Source: JANSXG01 sp965652425 (lineage in GTDB: Bacteria; Planctomycetota; Phycisphaerae; Phycisphaerales; UBA1924). From it: a stretch of DNA of 64,000 nt. The stretch spans positions 1-64,000 of the forward strand of contig CBFGVX010000004.1 of the NCBI GenBank assembly GCA_965652425.1. The letters are read 5' to 3'. The translations under genes and the position numbers were made by a program. Position 1 is the first letter of the stretch; each line of letters opens with the position of its first letter. The notes below the pieces were generated by a model. That model was not told where the DNA came from and ran no database searches. It saw only the letters and a list, made by a program, of their open reading frames with translations. Of the stretch, positions 54,275-63,505 are shown one piece after another.

Positions 54275-54389
54275 CGCCCGCATCGATTGGTACTGCTCAT
54301 GAAAGCAGGATTCTAGCAATTGCCATCCGTTCACGCACGACCACGGGCGGCGTGCGAAGCACAAAATATGCTCGATTTCCAAGCCGCGA

Positions 54390-55763
54390 CTACACGGGAA
54401 AGGGGGATCCCGAGGACGCCGCGAACGCGATGCGCCCACCGGCAATCGTGCCGACCACTCGCCCGATCATGCGCTCCCCGATCCAGGGGCAGTTGCGGCT
54501 TCTGGAGCCGAGATCGGATTCTTCAAAGGTCCATTCGGCACCGGGATCGATCAGCACCAGATCCGCTCTCCGGCCGACCTTGAGCGATCCAAAGCTGTCC
54601 CAGCCCATCACCCGCGCCGGTGCAACAGCCATTTTCTCGACAAGGAACTCCAGGGACCATCGGCCCGACACCACAAAGCCGGTGTGAAGACTGCAGAACG
54701 CGGTCTCCAGACCGATGATCCCGAATGGGGCATCCTCGAACGGCCTGCTCTTGGATTCCGGATGGTGAGGGGCGTGATCCGTCGCGATGCAGTCGATCGT
54801 GCCGTCTTCCAAGGCAAGAATCAGAGATTCCCGATCGGACTCGTCGCACAGGGGCGGCTTCATCTTCGCGTGCGTATCCCCGAGCCCCGGTGAGTCTGCC
54901 CGACGCACGCGCTCATCCGTAAACAGCAGGTGATGCGGACTGACCTCCGCCGTCACCGGGGCCCCCCTGCTCTTGAAGAACCGAATCACTTCCACCGAAT
55001 CTTTCGTTGACACATGGCAGATGTGAAGCCGGCAGCCAGTCTCCAGACTCAGAGCGCAATCCCTGGCGATGCCCACCGCTTCCGAGGTCCGCGGGATGCC
55101 GGCAAGCCCGAGATCCGCCGAAACACGCCCCTCGTGCATGACACCCGGCCCGGTCAGGGACATGTCCTCGCAGTGATCGAGCACCACCGGCTTGCCGCCC
55201 CACTCATTGGCGGGAATATCGACCAGCGCCTGCATCGCTCGGCGCATCATGCCCGCGTGGGCGACCGGCAGGCCGTCATCGCTGAACGCCCCGGCCCCTG
55301 CCTCCCAGAGCGCTCCGAAATCGGTAAGCCGTTCGCTCTTCATGCCTTGCGAAACACAGGCCACCGGATGCACCCGAACCCCCGCACCCACTCCTCCGGA
55401 TCGCTCGTGCTCGGCAGCACGATCCAGGATGTACCGGGTGACCAGCGTCGAATCGATCGTCGGAGAAGTGTTTGGCATGCACCAGACATTGGTGAACCCA
55501 CCCTTCGCGGCTGCCGCGCACCCGCTCGCCACGGTCTCGCTGATCTCTCCACCCGGTTCGCGGAAATGCACATGGATGTCGGCGAATGCCGGGCAGAGAA
55601 CGAGACCGTCGGCATCGATCACCCGCTCGTTCGGCCGAACCTGCAGATCGGTCCCGATCGCAGCCACGGTCCCGCTTTCCACCCGCAGATCGGACCGTCC
55701 GGAGAGGTTCTGAGACGGATCCAGAACGGTGGCGCCTCGAATCACAAAGCTGGAACTATCCAC
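54390..55763 (-). CDS. pyrC: Dihydroorotase (class I)
   Basis: 457 residues from a GTG that overlaps the pyrB stop by 8 bases, with GGGAG upstream. Zinc-binding landmarks: DIHVHFREPG (about residues 60-69), HCED, HICHVSTKDSVE and ATDHAPHH (catalytic Asp). It closes carbamoyl aspartate to dihydroorotate. The neighbouring pyrB suggests a physical DHO-ATC complex, as is known in some bacteria; here that is inference. Confidence 0.95.
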   Translation of the reverse strand: MDSSSFVIRGATVLDPSQNLSGRSDLRVESGTVAAIGTDLQVRPNERVIDADGLVLCPAFADIHVHFREPGGEISETVASGCAAAAKGGFTNVWCMPNTSPTIDSTLVTRYILDRAAEHERSGGVGAGVRVHPVACVSQGMKSERLTDFGALWEAGAGAFSDDGLPVAHAGMMRRAMQALVDIPANEWGGKPVVLDHCEDMSLTGPGVMHEGRVSADLGLAGIPRTSEAVGIARDCALSLETGCRLHICHVSTKDSVEVIRFFKSRGAPVTAEVSPHHLLFTDERVRRADSPGLGDTHAKMKPPLCDESDRESLILALEDGTIDCIATDHAPHHPESKSRPFEDAPFGIIGLETAFCSLHTGFVVSGRWSLEFLVEKMAVAPARVMGWDSFGSLKVGRRADLVLIDPGAEWTFEESDLGSRSRNCPWIGERMIGRVVGTIAGGRIAFAASSGSPFPV

Positions 55764-56742
55764 GCCGCATCTCCCGCCTCGCGTCATCAAGCACACTCAG
55801 AACCGCCATACGCACCCAGACTCCGTTGGCGACCTGCTGCTCGACAAGGCAACGCGGATCGGCCATGACAGAGCAATCAATCTCGACACCGCGGTTCACC
55901 GGACCCGGATGCAACACCACCGCTCCGGGGCAGTGGCGATCAAGCCGATCCAAGGTCAGTCCGTAGTGGCGCCGGTACTCACCGGGCGAAGGATACATCA
56001 CCCCCGACTGCCGCTCGGTCTGCACCCGAAGCGCATAGACCACATCCGCGCCCGAAATCCCGGACTTCAGATCGCGGCGGATCGTCCACCCGAGTTCCGC
56101 AAACCCTTCCGGAACAAACGCCTTCGGCCCGACCAGCGTCACCGTGGCCCCGGCCATCGACCACAACGCCAGATTGGACCGGGCGACGCGGCTGTGCGCC
56201 ACATCCCCCACCATCGCGATCCGCAACCCTCTCATGTCCGCGAGGCGGTTCAACCGGAAATGCTGCCGGATGGTCAGGGCATCCAGCAACGCCTGGGTGG
56301 GGTGCTCTCTCGCGCCGTCCCCGGCGTTGATGACCGAGGCGTCGGTGTGGGCCGCGACGAGTTCGGGCGTTCCGGCCCGCTGATGACGGACCACAAGGAA
56401 ATCAGGAGACATCATCGAGATCGTGCGGATGGTGTCCCCGAGCGACTCGCCCTTGGATAACGAGCTGGAGTTGACCTCCAGATTCAGTGTGTCCATCCCG
56501 AGACGACGGGCAGCAATCTCGAACGAAGTCCGGGTCCTGGTGGAATTTTCGAAGAACAGAGTGAGCACCAGAGCGTTCCGCCGCACCTGAGAAGATGTGC
56601 TGCTCCCGAATTCCATGGCCAGGGCAAGGTATTTTTCGAGTTGCTCTGCATCGGCACCACGAAGAGCGCAAAGCGATGGAGCGCTGCGAACCTCAGTGGG
56701 CTTCGAACATCGATGTGCGGAGACAGAACTCACTCTCGCCAT
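55756..56742 (-). CDS. pyrB: Aspartate carbamoyltransferase catalytic subunit
   Basis: 328 residues. Catalytic landmarks: FFENSTRTRTSFEIAARRLG, SLSKGESLGDT, HPTQALLDALTI, VGDVAHSRVARSN and LHPGPVNRGVEI. The first ~25 residues are an unusual Ser/Arg-rich extension and the true start could be later. No pyrI is present. First gene of the pyr cluster. Confidence 0.95.
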   Translation of the reverse strand: MARVSSVSAHRCSKPTEVRSAPSLCALRGADAEQLEKYLALAMEFGSSTSSQVRRNALVLTLFFENSTRTRTSFEIAARRLGMDTLNLEVNSSSLSKGESLGDTIRTISMMSPDFLVVRHQRAGTPELVAAHTDASVINAGDGAREHPTQALLDALTIRQHFRLNRLADMRGLRIAMVGDVAHSRVARSNLALWSMAGATVTLVGPKAFVPEGFAELGWTIRRDLKSGISGADVVYALRVQTERQSGVMYPSPGEYRRHYGLTLDRLDRHCPGAVVLHPGPVNRGVEIDCSVMADPRCLVEQQVANGVWVRMAVLSVLDDARREMRRG

Positions 56743-56883
56743 TTCCTATACAGAGAACGACATTCCGACGGTTTCTGGCCCCGAAAAGGCGAGGATTCTG
56801 CCCAATATCGGATTCATGCCCAAAACGCCATACCCACGCCTTGCCATTCCTGTCGATGGGGGAACAGTACAGGAAGTATGACT

Positions 56884-56931
56884 GGCGGGCCACCCGCCGA
56901 GAGTGAAGAGCCCGGGGGTTATCGGGTCTTC
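56884..56931 (+). promoter_or_regulatory. Two hairpins in the leader of the metallopeptidase gene
   Basis: GGCGGG-CCA-CCCGCC (56884-56898), then GAAGA(G)CCCG...CGGG-TCTTC (56905-56931) followed by TT. They lie 45-90 bases before the ATG at 56975 in the divergent pyrB/peptidase region. They could be leader structures of the peptidase mRNA or a weak terminator. Confidence 0.35.
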
Positions 56932-56974
56932 TTGAGCATCATCCGGCTTTGGCCGGGATTTGGGAGAACAACAG

Positions 56975-58645
56975 ATGCGATTTCGAGATCAAGTGAAAGC
57001 ACTGCTCGGGGCAGCCGGCATTGTCGCCGCCTCACTTGCGGTGACAACGGCCTCCGCTGACCCGATGGTCACCCCTGAATTCCACAGCGATGTTCTGAAC
57101 TCGCTGTCGATCACCGACGGTGAGCTGACCAGTATCGATCTTTCCCGGATGAACAATGGGAATTTCAGTTTCACCATCCCGCTGGAGGGGGATCAGGTCG
57201 GTATCGAGATCTGGTCGCACGATATCCGCAGCGCTGGCTACCGCTTGATCGAGCAGATTGAGGACGGTTCCTATGTCGATGTGGAGCCGGGTCCGGTCTC
57301 GACTTTCCGGGGCATCGTCTCGGAGATCCCGGATGCGGTGGTTGCCGCTTCGGTCATGGATGGCCAGATTTATGCGCTGATCCTCATGCCCGACGGGACC
57401 CGTCACTGGGTTGAGCCGCTTTCCTCGCGATTCCCGGAAGTCGACCGGAACCTGCACGCGGTGTACGCCCAGGAAGATGTGATCCCGTCTCTCGGTATGT
57501 GCGCGGTGGTCGACTCGTTCATCGAGAAGACCCAGGCCATGCAGGAACCCGAGGTCACCCTTGATCGTGGAGGCGGAGACTGCGGCGGCATGTGCGTGGC
57601 CGAACTCGGCGCTGATGCCGATTTCGAGTTCTACCAGGCCTTCGGCAGCAGCACATTTGCCGTTGAGAACGCCATCAACAGCATCATCAACTCGGTGAAT
57701 GTCCTGTATGAAAACCAGGTCGGCATCACGCACGAGATCACCGGCATCATCGTTCGGACCTCCGAGCCGGACCCCTACTCCACGACCAACGCCGGCTCGC
57801 TGCTTGATCAGTTCCGTCAGCACTGGCTTGTGAATGTGGGCGGCAGTATCCCCCACGACACCGCCCAGCTCTTCACCGGTAAGAACCTCAACGGTTCGAC
57901 CATCGGTATCGCGTTCCTCGGCGGCGTGTGCAACAGTCTCCGCTATTCGCTGGTCGAGACGACCTGCTGCGGCAGCTTCGCCTGCCGGACCGACCTGTCC
58001 GCTCACGAGCTCGGTCACAACTGGGACAGCGAGCACCACAACGGCAGCAACAGCACCATGAACCCGGGACTGGTGTGTGCGAACAACTTCATCACGCCAT
58101 CCCGCGACGCGATCATCGCGTTCCGCAACTCCCGGAACTGCCTCAGCCCCCTGCCGCAGTTGGACCCTCCCGGTTCGTTCAACCTCGTTTCTCCCGCCAA
58201 CGGAGCGGTGGAAGTGCCGCGGAACCCCACCATCCAGTGGAGCGGTGCCGCAGACGCGAACTTCTATCGTGTGACCTTGGCAGACAACCCCGAATTCGTC
58301 AGCCCGAAGATCAGCAACTTCAACACCACCTCGACGCAGATCTCGACCCTGCCTCCCAACTTCCTCGATGAGGGTGTCACCTACTACTGGAAGGTCGTGG
58401 CCTTCAACGACGCCGGAACCACCGATTCGACACCGCAAATCGCGAGCTTCACCGTGGAAGGATCGCTGCCCGAGCCCTGCCCGGGCGATGTCGACGGCAA
58501 CCAGATTGTGAACCTCGATGACCTGAACATCGTGCTTTCCAACTTCGGGCAGAGCACCGATGATGGCGATGTGGACGGGAACGGCTCGGTCGACCTCGAC
58601 GATCTGAACATTGTTCTCTCCAACTTCGGGAACAGCTGCGAATAA
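56975..58645 (+). CDS. Secreted zinc metallopeptidase with Fn3-like domain and dockerin-like tail
   Basis: 556 residues from the ATG of MRFRDQVK, GGGAG upstream. Signal peptide (about 1-28), propeptide-like region, and a reprolysin-type metzincin domain (about 185-390) with the zinc motif HELGHNWDSEHH (about 344-355) and nearby cysteines. An Fn3-like region follows (about 405-500: SPANGAVEVPRNPTIQWSG, YYWKVVAFNDAGT). Two C-terminal dockerin-like motifs, GDVDGNQIVNLDDLNIVLSN and GDVDGNGSVDLDDLNIVLSN, may anchor it. It probably degrades extracellular protein. Confidence 0.9.
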   Translation: MRFRDQVKALLGAAGIVAASLAVTTASADPMVTPEFHSDVLNSLSITDGELTSIDLSRMNNGNFSFTIPLEGDQVGIEIWSHDIRSAGYRLIEQIEDGSYVDVEPGPVSTFRGIVSEIPDAVVAASVMDGQIYALILMPDGTRHWVEPLSSRFPEVDRNLHAVYAQEDVIPSLGMCAVVDSFIEKTQAMQEPEVTLDRGGGDCGGMCVAELGADADFEFYQAFGSSTFAVENAINSIINSVNVLYENQVGITHEITGIIVRTSEPDPYSTTNAGSLLDQFRQHWLVNVGGSIPHDTAQLFTGKNLNGSTIGIAFLGGVCNSLRYSLVETTCCGSFACRTDLSAHELGHNWDSEHHNGSNSTMNPGLVCANNFITPSRDAIIAFRNSRNCLSPLPQLDPPGSFNLVSPANGAVEVPRNPTIQWSGAADANFYRVTLADNPEFVSPKISNFNTTSTQISTLPPNFLDEGVTYYWKVVAFNDAGTTDSTPQIASFTVEGSLPEPCPGDVDGNQIVNLDDLNIVLSNFGQSTDDGDVDGNGSVDLDDLNIVLSNFGNSCE

Positions 58646-58675
58646 ATCCCGCCCTTTCGGCACGGATCAGCCCTC

Positions 58676-58702
58676 AGCCCGGCCTTCGAGCCGGGCTTTT
58701 TC
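58676..58702 (+). terminator. Rho-independent terminator after the metallopeptidase gene
   Basis: AGCCCGG and CCGGGCT pair around an 8-base loop, followed by TTTTT. Confidence 0.8.
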
Positions 58703-58832
58703 GTCGAAACCCTTCGAGATGTCTCGAAAGTCAACGATCGGGACATGACCGGCTGATTCCCAGAAGTTCATATGATGCACACCGGGAGCGGCTCGCTTCC
58801 GCATCACGCTGAATCCCTTGAGGAGGCCGGAC

Positions 58833-59438
58833 ATGCAGATTTTGATCGCGCTGGGTATCGCTCTCGTCGTGCTGATCATCCTGATCGCTTTGGTGATCGC
58901 GATATACAACAAACTTGTCACCCTGAAGAACCGGTACGAGAACGCGTTCGCTCAGATCGAGGTGCAGCTCAAGCGCCGGTACGACCTGATCCCGAATCTG
59001 GTCGAAACCGCCAAGGGATACATGAGCCACGAGCGTGAGACGCTCGAGGCGGTGATCGCGGCACGCAATCAGGCCGTGAGCGGCTTGCAGCAGGCCGCGG
59101 CGAATCCGGGAGATCCCAACGCGATGCAGTCCCTTGCCGGTGCCGAGGGCATGCTGGGCGGGGCCTTGAGCCGCCTGATGGCCGTCGTTGAGTCGTACCC
59201 TGACCTGAAAGCCAATCAGAACATGATGTCGCTTCAGGAGGAGATCACGGCGACCGAGAACAAGGTGGCGTTCAGCCGTCAGTCGTTCAACGATTCGGTG
59301 ACGACTTACAACACCTACCGCCAATCCTTCCCACCGGTCATCTTCGCGGGCTTCTTCGGTCACGGCTCGGATGCCGCCTTGCTCGAGTTCGCGGATTCGG
59401 AGCAGATCCAAGCCGCGCCGAAGGTCAGCTTCAACTGA
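58833..59438 (+). CDS. lemA: LemA family protein
   Basis: 201 residues from the ATG of MQILIALG with AGGAGG upstream. One N-terminal TM helix (about 3-24), then a helical bundle with the LemA signature: LVTLKNRYENAFAQIEVQLKRRYDLIPNLVETAKGYMSHE and ENKVAFSRQSFNDSVTTYNTY. LemA proteins are commonly adjacent to M48 peptidases, as here. Function unknown; membrane-bound with the helical domain probably periplasmic. Confidence 0.93.
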   Translation: MQILIALGIALVVLIILIALVIAIYNKLVTLKNRYENAFAQIEVQLKRRYDLIPNLVETAKGYMSHERETLEAVIAARNQAVSGLQQAAANPGDPNAMQSLAGAEGMLGGALSRLMAVVESYPDLKANQNMMSLQEEITATENKVAFSRQSFNDSVTTYNTYRQSFPPVIFAGFFGHGSDAALLEFADSEQIQAAPKVSFN

Positions 59439-59466
59439 TCAGACTGAACTGGGAGAGATCCTTACG

Positions 59467-61425
59467 ATGCAACCCGGTCGGGCCACGATGGACTTTTTCG
59501 GTGAGCAGGATGCAGCCAGAAAACGCACGAGGCAACTCGTGCTGCTTTACGGCCTCGCGGTCCTGCTGATGTGCGGCGTTGTCGCCGGGGTCACGGGGCT
59601 GGTGTTCGGAGCGTCGAATAACGGCGAGCCCGCCGCGATCTTCGTCCCGGCGGCGATCGCGGCGATCGTGACCGGTCTGATCATCGCCGGGGGATCGGCC
59701 TACCGCATCGCCCAGCTTCGCGGCGGGGGCAGTTCGGTCGCGCTGGCTCTGGGGGGTAAGAGAATCGCTCCGGATTCGACTGATCCCCACGAGCGCCGAG
59801 TGCTCAATGTCGTCGAAGAGATGGCCATCGCCTCGGGCGTGCCTGTCCCACCGGTCTACATGCTCGGTCAGGAAACGGCGATCAATGCGTTCGCCGCGGG
59901 ATACAGCACGGGCGATGCGGTCATCGGCGTCACCCACGGCTGCGTCGTGGGGCTGACGCGGGATGAACTGCAGGGGGTGATGGCCCACGAATTCAGCCAC
60001 ATCCTCAACGGTGACATGCGCCTGAACATCCGAATGATCGGTCTGATCAACGGCATCGTGCTGCTGAGTCTGATGGGCCATATGGTCATGCGATCGGCCC
60101 TGTACGCCCCGCGAGGACGCGGCAAAAACGACAGCACACTCCCTCTACTGGTCATCGGTGTCGTCCTGCTGATCGTGGGTTCGCTGGGCTCGGTGATGGG
60201 CCGGTTCATCCAGGCCGCGGTAAGCCGGCAGCGGGAGTTCCTGGCCGATGCCGCGGCGGTGCAGTTCACCCGCAATCCGGATGGTATCGCCAACGCCCTG
60301 CGCAGGATCGGTGGCGCGACCGGTCGGGGACGGCTGAAGAGCCCCCATGCCGAGGAAGCGAACCACATGCTCTTCGGGGAGGGGATCCGGGCATCGTCGC
60401 TGTTTGGCTCGGCCCTCGCCTCACACCCGCCTCTGCCCAAGCGCATCCGAGCGATCAACCCGAGTTGGGATGGAACCATGCTCGAACCCATCGTCGACGC
60501 GAACAGGGAGCGGATCGAGCGCGAGGGAACGCCGGCGGACCGGATCAACAAACATTTACGGGATCGACTCGACAGCCAGAAGCAGCCCGACGCAGTGCTG
60601 GAGCTGCTCCCGTTGCTGGCTCTGGCCGGGAACGCGACTCCTGCTCATCTCGAACACGCGCGACGGGTTCTCAGCGCGATCCCGAAACCGCTCAAGGATG
60701 CCGCTCACGATATCTACGGCGCACGCGCGGTGGTCTACTGCCTGCTGCTCGACTCGCGACCGCAATACCTCAACAGGCAGATGGATATCCTCCGCTCCAA
60801 GGGTGGCTCTGGCATCGCGAAGCTGGTTGAGGACCTCCGTCCCCTCGCCTTGCCGCTGGACCGGCATCTGCGCTTGCCGCTGCTGGACATGACCCTCGGA
60901 ACGCTGGCCGAACTCTCTGCGCAGCAGCACCGAGAGTTCAGAGCGAATGTCCGGGCTCTGGTCGATGCCGATGAGCAACTCGACCTTTTCGAGTGGGTCA
61001 GTCTCAAGGTGCTCGAGCACCACCTCGACGAGCGATTCGAGGAGAGCAGTCGCCCGATTACGCAGTACTACTCGCTTGCGAAACTCGGCGAACCGATCGG
61101 TGTGCTCCTCTCGACGATGGTCCATGCCGGCACCGAACAGCCGGAGCACGCCGCGAAAGCGTTCGGACTGGCGGCGAGGCCGCTCAAGATCGAAGGGATC
61201 CGCTTTATCCCGCGTCCGGACTGCACTTTAGCCAGTCTTGAATCGGCTCTGGATGTGCTCCGAACCGTCGCCCCGCGGCTCAAACAGGAAGTCTTCAAGG
61301 CCTGCGCCATCGCCGCGGGCAGCGACCGGGTCATCACTCCGGATGAAGCTGAGCTTCTTCGCGCGATCGGAGACATCCTGGGTGTGCCGACCCCCCCGCT
61401 CCTGCCCGGCCAGCGCCTGGTCTGA
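59467..61425 (+). CDS. M48-family (HtpX-like) membrane metallopeptidase
   Basis: 652 residues; the ATG at 59467 has GGGAGAG 9 bases upstream (the ATG at 59488 is an alternative). Two N-terminal TM helices (about 24-70), the zinc site MAHEFSHILNGDM (about 170-182), two further TM helices (about 190-250) and the distal Glu in RQREFLADAAAVQF (third ligand). The long C-terminal ~300 residues are helical and absent from HtpX. Probably membrane-protein quality control with LemA. 28 bases after lemA. Confidence 0.92.
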   Translation: MQPGRATMDFFGEQDAARKRTRQLVLLYGLAVLLMCGVVAGVTGLVFGASNNGEPAAIFVPAAIAAIVTGLIIAGGSAYRIAQLRGGGSSVALALGGKRIAPDSTDPHERRVLNVVEEMAIASGVPVPPVYMLGQETAINAFAAGYSTGDAVIGVTHGCVVGLTRDELQGVMAHEFSHILNGDMRLNIRMIGLINGIVLLSLMGHMVMRSALYAPRGRGKNDSTLPLLVIGVVLLIVGSLGSVMGRFIQAAVSRQREFLADAAAVQFTRNPDGIANALRRIGGATGRGRLKSPHAEEANHMLFGEGIRASSLFGSALASHPPLPKRIRAINPSWDGTMLEPIVDANRERIEREGTPADRINKHLRDRLDSQKQPDAVLELLPLLALAGNATPAHLEHARRVLSAIPKPLKDAAHDIYGARAVVYCLLLDSRPQYLNRQMDILRSKGGSGIAKLVEDLRPLALPLDRHLRLPLLDMTLGTLAELSAQQHREFRANVRALVDADEQLDLFEWVSLKVLEHHLDERFEESSRPITQYYSLAKLGEPIGVLLSTMVHAGTEQPEHAAKAFGLAARPLKIEGIRFIPRPDCTLASLESALDVLRTVAPRLKQEVFKACAIAAGSDRVITPDEAELLRAIGDILGVPTPPLLPGQRLV

Positions 61426-61478
61426 GCGGCAAAGCCCTGAACCGACGAACGGAGCAGGTTTCGCGGTATCGTGCTGTC

Positions 61479-61994
61479 ATGAAACCAGTCCTGCTCGCCG
61501 TTCTCGCCGGTCTCTGCTGGGGCATCGGGGAGGTCTTCACCCGGAGCGTGCTTCATTCCAAGGAGATCGGTCCGTTCGCCGCGATCGCGATCCGGTCGAC
61601 CGTGGCCATCCCGGCGATCTGGGCGGCCTACTACATCGCGGCCCATGTCCTTCGATCGCCGATGGAGGTCGAAGGGTGGTTCACGCAGGCGTCGGCGCGG
61701 ACCTGGTTCAAACTGATCGTCGGGTCCGGTCTGATCGCCGGTGCCGCAGCGATGATCTTCTTTTACGCCGCATTGAGTCTGGGTGAGGTGTCGAGGATCA
61801 AACCGATCGCGTTCGCCTTGGCTCCGGCCACCGCTGTCCTGCTCGGGTGGCTCACGCTTGGGGAATCGCTCACCGTTCGAAAAGTGATCGCGCTGGTTCT
61901 GATCCTGACCGGTGTCGTGCTGCTGACCGGTCAACCCAAGGCCAAGCGTGCCGAATCGCTGCCGGGCGATCAGTCGATCCGCACGAATTCGTAG
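61479..61994 (+). CDS. EamA/DMT-family transporter, single-domain
   Basis: 171 residues with about five hydrophobic helices, matching one EamA repeat rather than the usual two: KPVLLAVLAGLCWGIGEVFTR at the start, RIKPIAFALAPATAVLLGWLTLGESLTVRKVIALVLILTGVVLL at the end. Half-size DMT proteins work as dimers (SMR-like). The 3' end overlaps the convergent CpcT-family gene by 25 bases. Substrate unknown. Confidence 0.8.
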   Translation: MKPVLLAVLAGLCWGIGEVFTRSVLHSKEIGPFAAIAIRSTVAIPAIWAAYYIAAHVLRSPMEVEGWFTQASARTWFKLIVGSGLIAGAAAMIFFYAALSLGEVSRIKPIAFALAPATAVLLGWLTLGESLTVRKVIALVLILTGVVLLTGQPKAKRAESLPGDQSIRTNS

Positions 61995-62644
61995 CCGCCC
62001 TCGGTCGCCCCCCAAACTTGCTGGTCCTGAGCGTTATAGCCCCGGTCCCAGGTCAGAAGCATATCGGGAGTGATGGTGACTTCGCTCATGACATAGGCCG
62101 CACCACGCAGCGTGCTGGCGCAGGTCCCGGAATCGGTTGATCCGACGAACGATCCGCTTTGTTCGTCATATCGCAGGGTGACCGCGCACCCTTCGAGTTC
62201 GGTCAGATCAGCGGGCCGAAACTCCGAGAATCGCTGCGGCGATTTCCACCACCCTGCGTACTGCAGCGCCGGCTGGGGCAACTCGTAGACCTCGCTCCTG
62301 AAGCGATTCTCGTCTATTCGAGTGACTCGGTAGACGCGTTGGCGGTACGGACGATCGATCGCCGCAGCGGTGGCCTGCTCGACATACAACCACGCTTCAC
62401 CGGGATCGCGGTCCGGCCAAATCCGGACCATCTTGAGCCGGATATCGAAGTACTGATCGTCCCTCTCCGACTGGGCCGCGCTGCTGAACGAACCGGTCAT
62501 CCAAGACACGAGGCGTGCGAACTCCTGATCCTGCGCGGCCGAGCCGGTGTTCGGTGTGGTGGACTTTGACGCGCAACCGCCGCTCACGAGGGCGGCGAGA
62601 AGAATGCCCCAGCCCATGAATTGTCTGATTGCGAAAGTTGGCAT
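61970..62644 (-). CDS. CpcT/CpeT-family (chromophore-lyase-like) lipoprotein
   Basis: 224 residues from the ATG with AGGAGG upstream; the longer frame overlaps the exonuclease gene. Signal peptide with lipobox VSGGC. The body follows the CpcT/CpeT layout: FARLVSWMTGSFSSAAQSERDDQYFDIRLKMVRIWP, GEAWLYVEQA, RPYRQRVYRV, then late LEGCAVTLRYD and TPDMLLTWDRGYNAQDQQVWGATEGGYEFVR. In cyanobacteria CpcT/CpeT attach bilins to phycobiliproteins; here there is no phycobiliprotein, and the lipoprotein form suggests a different ligand. Function unknown. Confidence 0.8.
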   Translation of the reverse strand: MPTFAIRQFMGWGILLAALVSGGCASKSTTPNTGSAAQDQEFARLVSWMTGSFSSAAQSERDDQYFDIRLKMVRIWPDRDPGEAWLYVEQATAAAIDRPYRQRVYRVTRIDENRFRSEVYELPQPALQYAGWWKSPQRFSEFRPADLTELEGCAVTLRYDEQSGSFVGSTDSGTCASTLRGAAYVMSEVTITPDMLLTWDRGYNAQDQQVWGATEGGYEFVRID

Positions 62645-62698
62645 GCGCCGCCTCCTGTTGCAGTGATGATTGTTCGACAACACCGTACACTCGTTGCC

Positions 62699-63487
62699 AT
62701 GCGAGTGACCACCTGGAATGTCAACGGTCTGCGTGCCGCACTGCGAAAGGGGTTCGCTTCGACCATCGATCGGATCCGGCCCGATGTGCTTCTGTTGCAG
62801 GAGGTGCGGGCCAATCCGGAGCAGCTCCCCGGCGAGTGGCAGCGGCCCGACGGCTGGCATGTGCACTGGCACCCGGCAGAGAAACCGGGCTACTCCGGGA
62901 CCGCGATCTGGTCCAGACACCCGATCGAGATTCTCGGCACGGGGCACGGAATCGCGGATTCCTCGCTCGGCCCGGGAGACCCCGAGGGTCGGCTGGTGCT
63001 GGCCAAGACCGGCCCAGTCCGGGTAGCGAGTGTGTACTTGCCATCAGGGTCATCCGGGGTGCACCGGCAAGCGCAGAAGGACCTCTGGCTGCACGCCTTC
63101 GAGCGTTGGGCGACCGGCACCTGCAAGGGCCGCACCCCCACGCTGCTCGGCGGCGATTTCAACATCGCCCACACGGAAAATGACATTTTCCACGCCAAAT
63201 CCAACCAGAACACTTCCGGCTTCCTGCCCCATGAGCGGGAGTGGATCGGCAAGCTCTTCGAGTCGGGTTGGCAGGACTTTGTCCGCATGCAGGCCGGTGA
63301 GCGTCCCGGCCCGTACACCTGGTGGAGCAACCGTGGGAGAGCCAGAGAACTGGATCGGGGCTGGCGGATCGATTACCTGCTCGGCAACAAGGCCGCCTCG
63401 CGGATCGCCGGCCCCACGCACATCGACCGGGAGGCCGGAATCACCGTTTCCGACCACGCCCCGGTCTCCATCGATCTTGATGTCTGA
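62699..63487 (+). CDS. xthA: Exodeoxyribonuclease III (AP endonuclease family)
   Basis: 262 residues from the ATG of MRVTTWNVNGLRA. EEP-fold with all catalytic motifs: TWNVNGLRA, PDVLLLQEVRA, the Tyr of VASVYLPSG, LLGGDFNIAHTENDI, RGWRIDYLLGN and ISVSDHAPV-like TVSDHAPVS. Repairs abasic sites and trims 3' ends. Divergent from the CpcT-family gene. Confidence 0.94.
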   Translation: MRVTTWNVNGLRAALRKGFASTIDRIRPDVLLLQEVRANPEQLPGEWQRPDGWHVHWHPAEKPGYSGTAIWSRHPIEILGTGHGIADSSLGPGDPEGRLVLAKTGPVRVASVYLPSGSSGVHRQAQKDLWLHAFERWATGTCKGRTPTLLGGDFNIAHTENDIFHAKSNQNTSGFLPHEREWIGKLFESGWQDFVRMQAGERPGPYTWWSNRGRARELDRGWRIDYLLGNKAASRIAGPTHIDREAGITVSDHAPVSIDLDV

Positions 63488-63505
63488 TCGCCGCTCCCCG
63501 GTCGG

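Larger units (their letters stand above)
54065..54389 (-). promoter_or_regulatory. 325-base structured leader between pyrC and pyrF
   Basis: No gene is supportable. Read on the minus strand it holds, in order, a terminator-like hairpin with T-run (54274-54235), a TTGCCG/CGGCAA hairpin (54180-54164), and a GC-rich hairpin followed by TGTTTTGT (54148-54123), then the pyrF ribosome site. A TAGAAT hexamer on the minus strand about 240 bases before pyrF is a possible -10. The layout suggests termination after pyrC plus an attenuator or leader control for pyrFE-carAB. Confidence 0.5.

Noticed and set aside
57032..58663. 543-residue minus-strand frame opposite the metallopeptidase
   Set aside because: Val/Gly/Arg/Asp-rich shadow without motifs; the opposite strand has a zinc site, signal peptide and dockerin tail.
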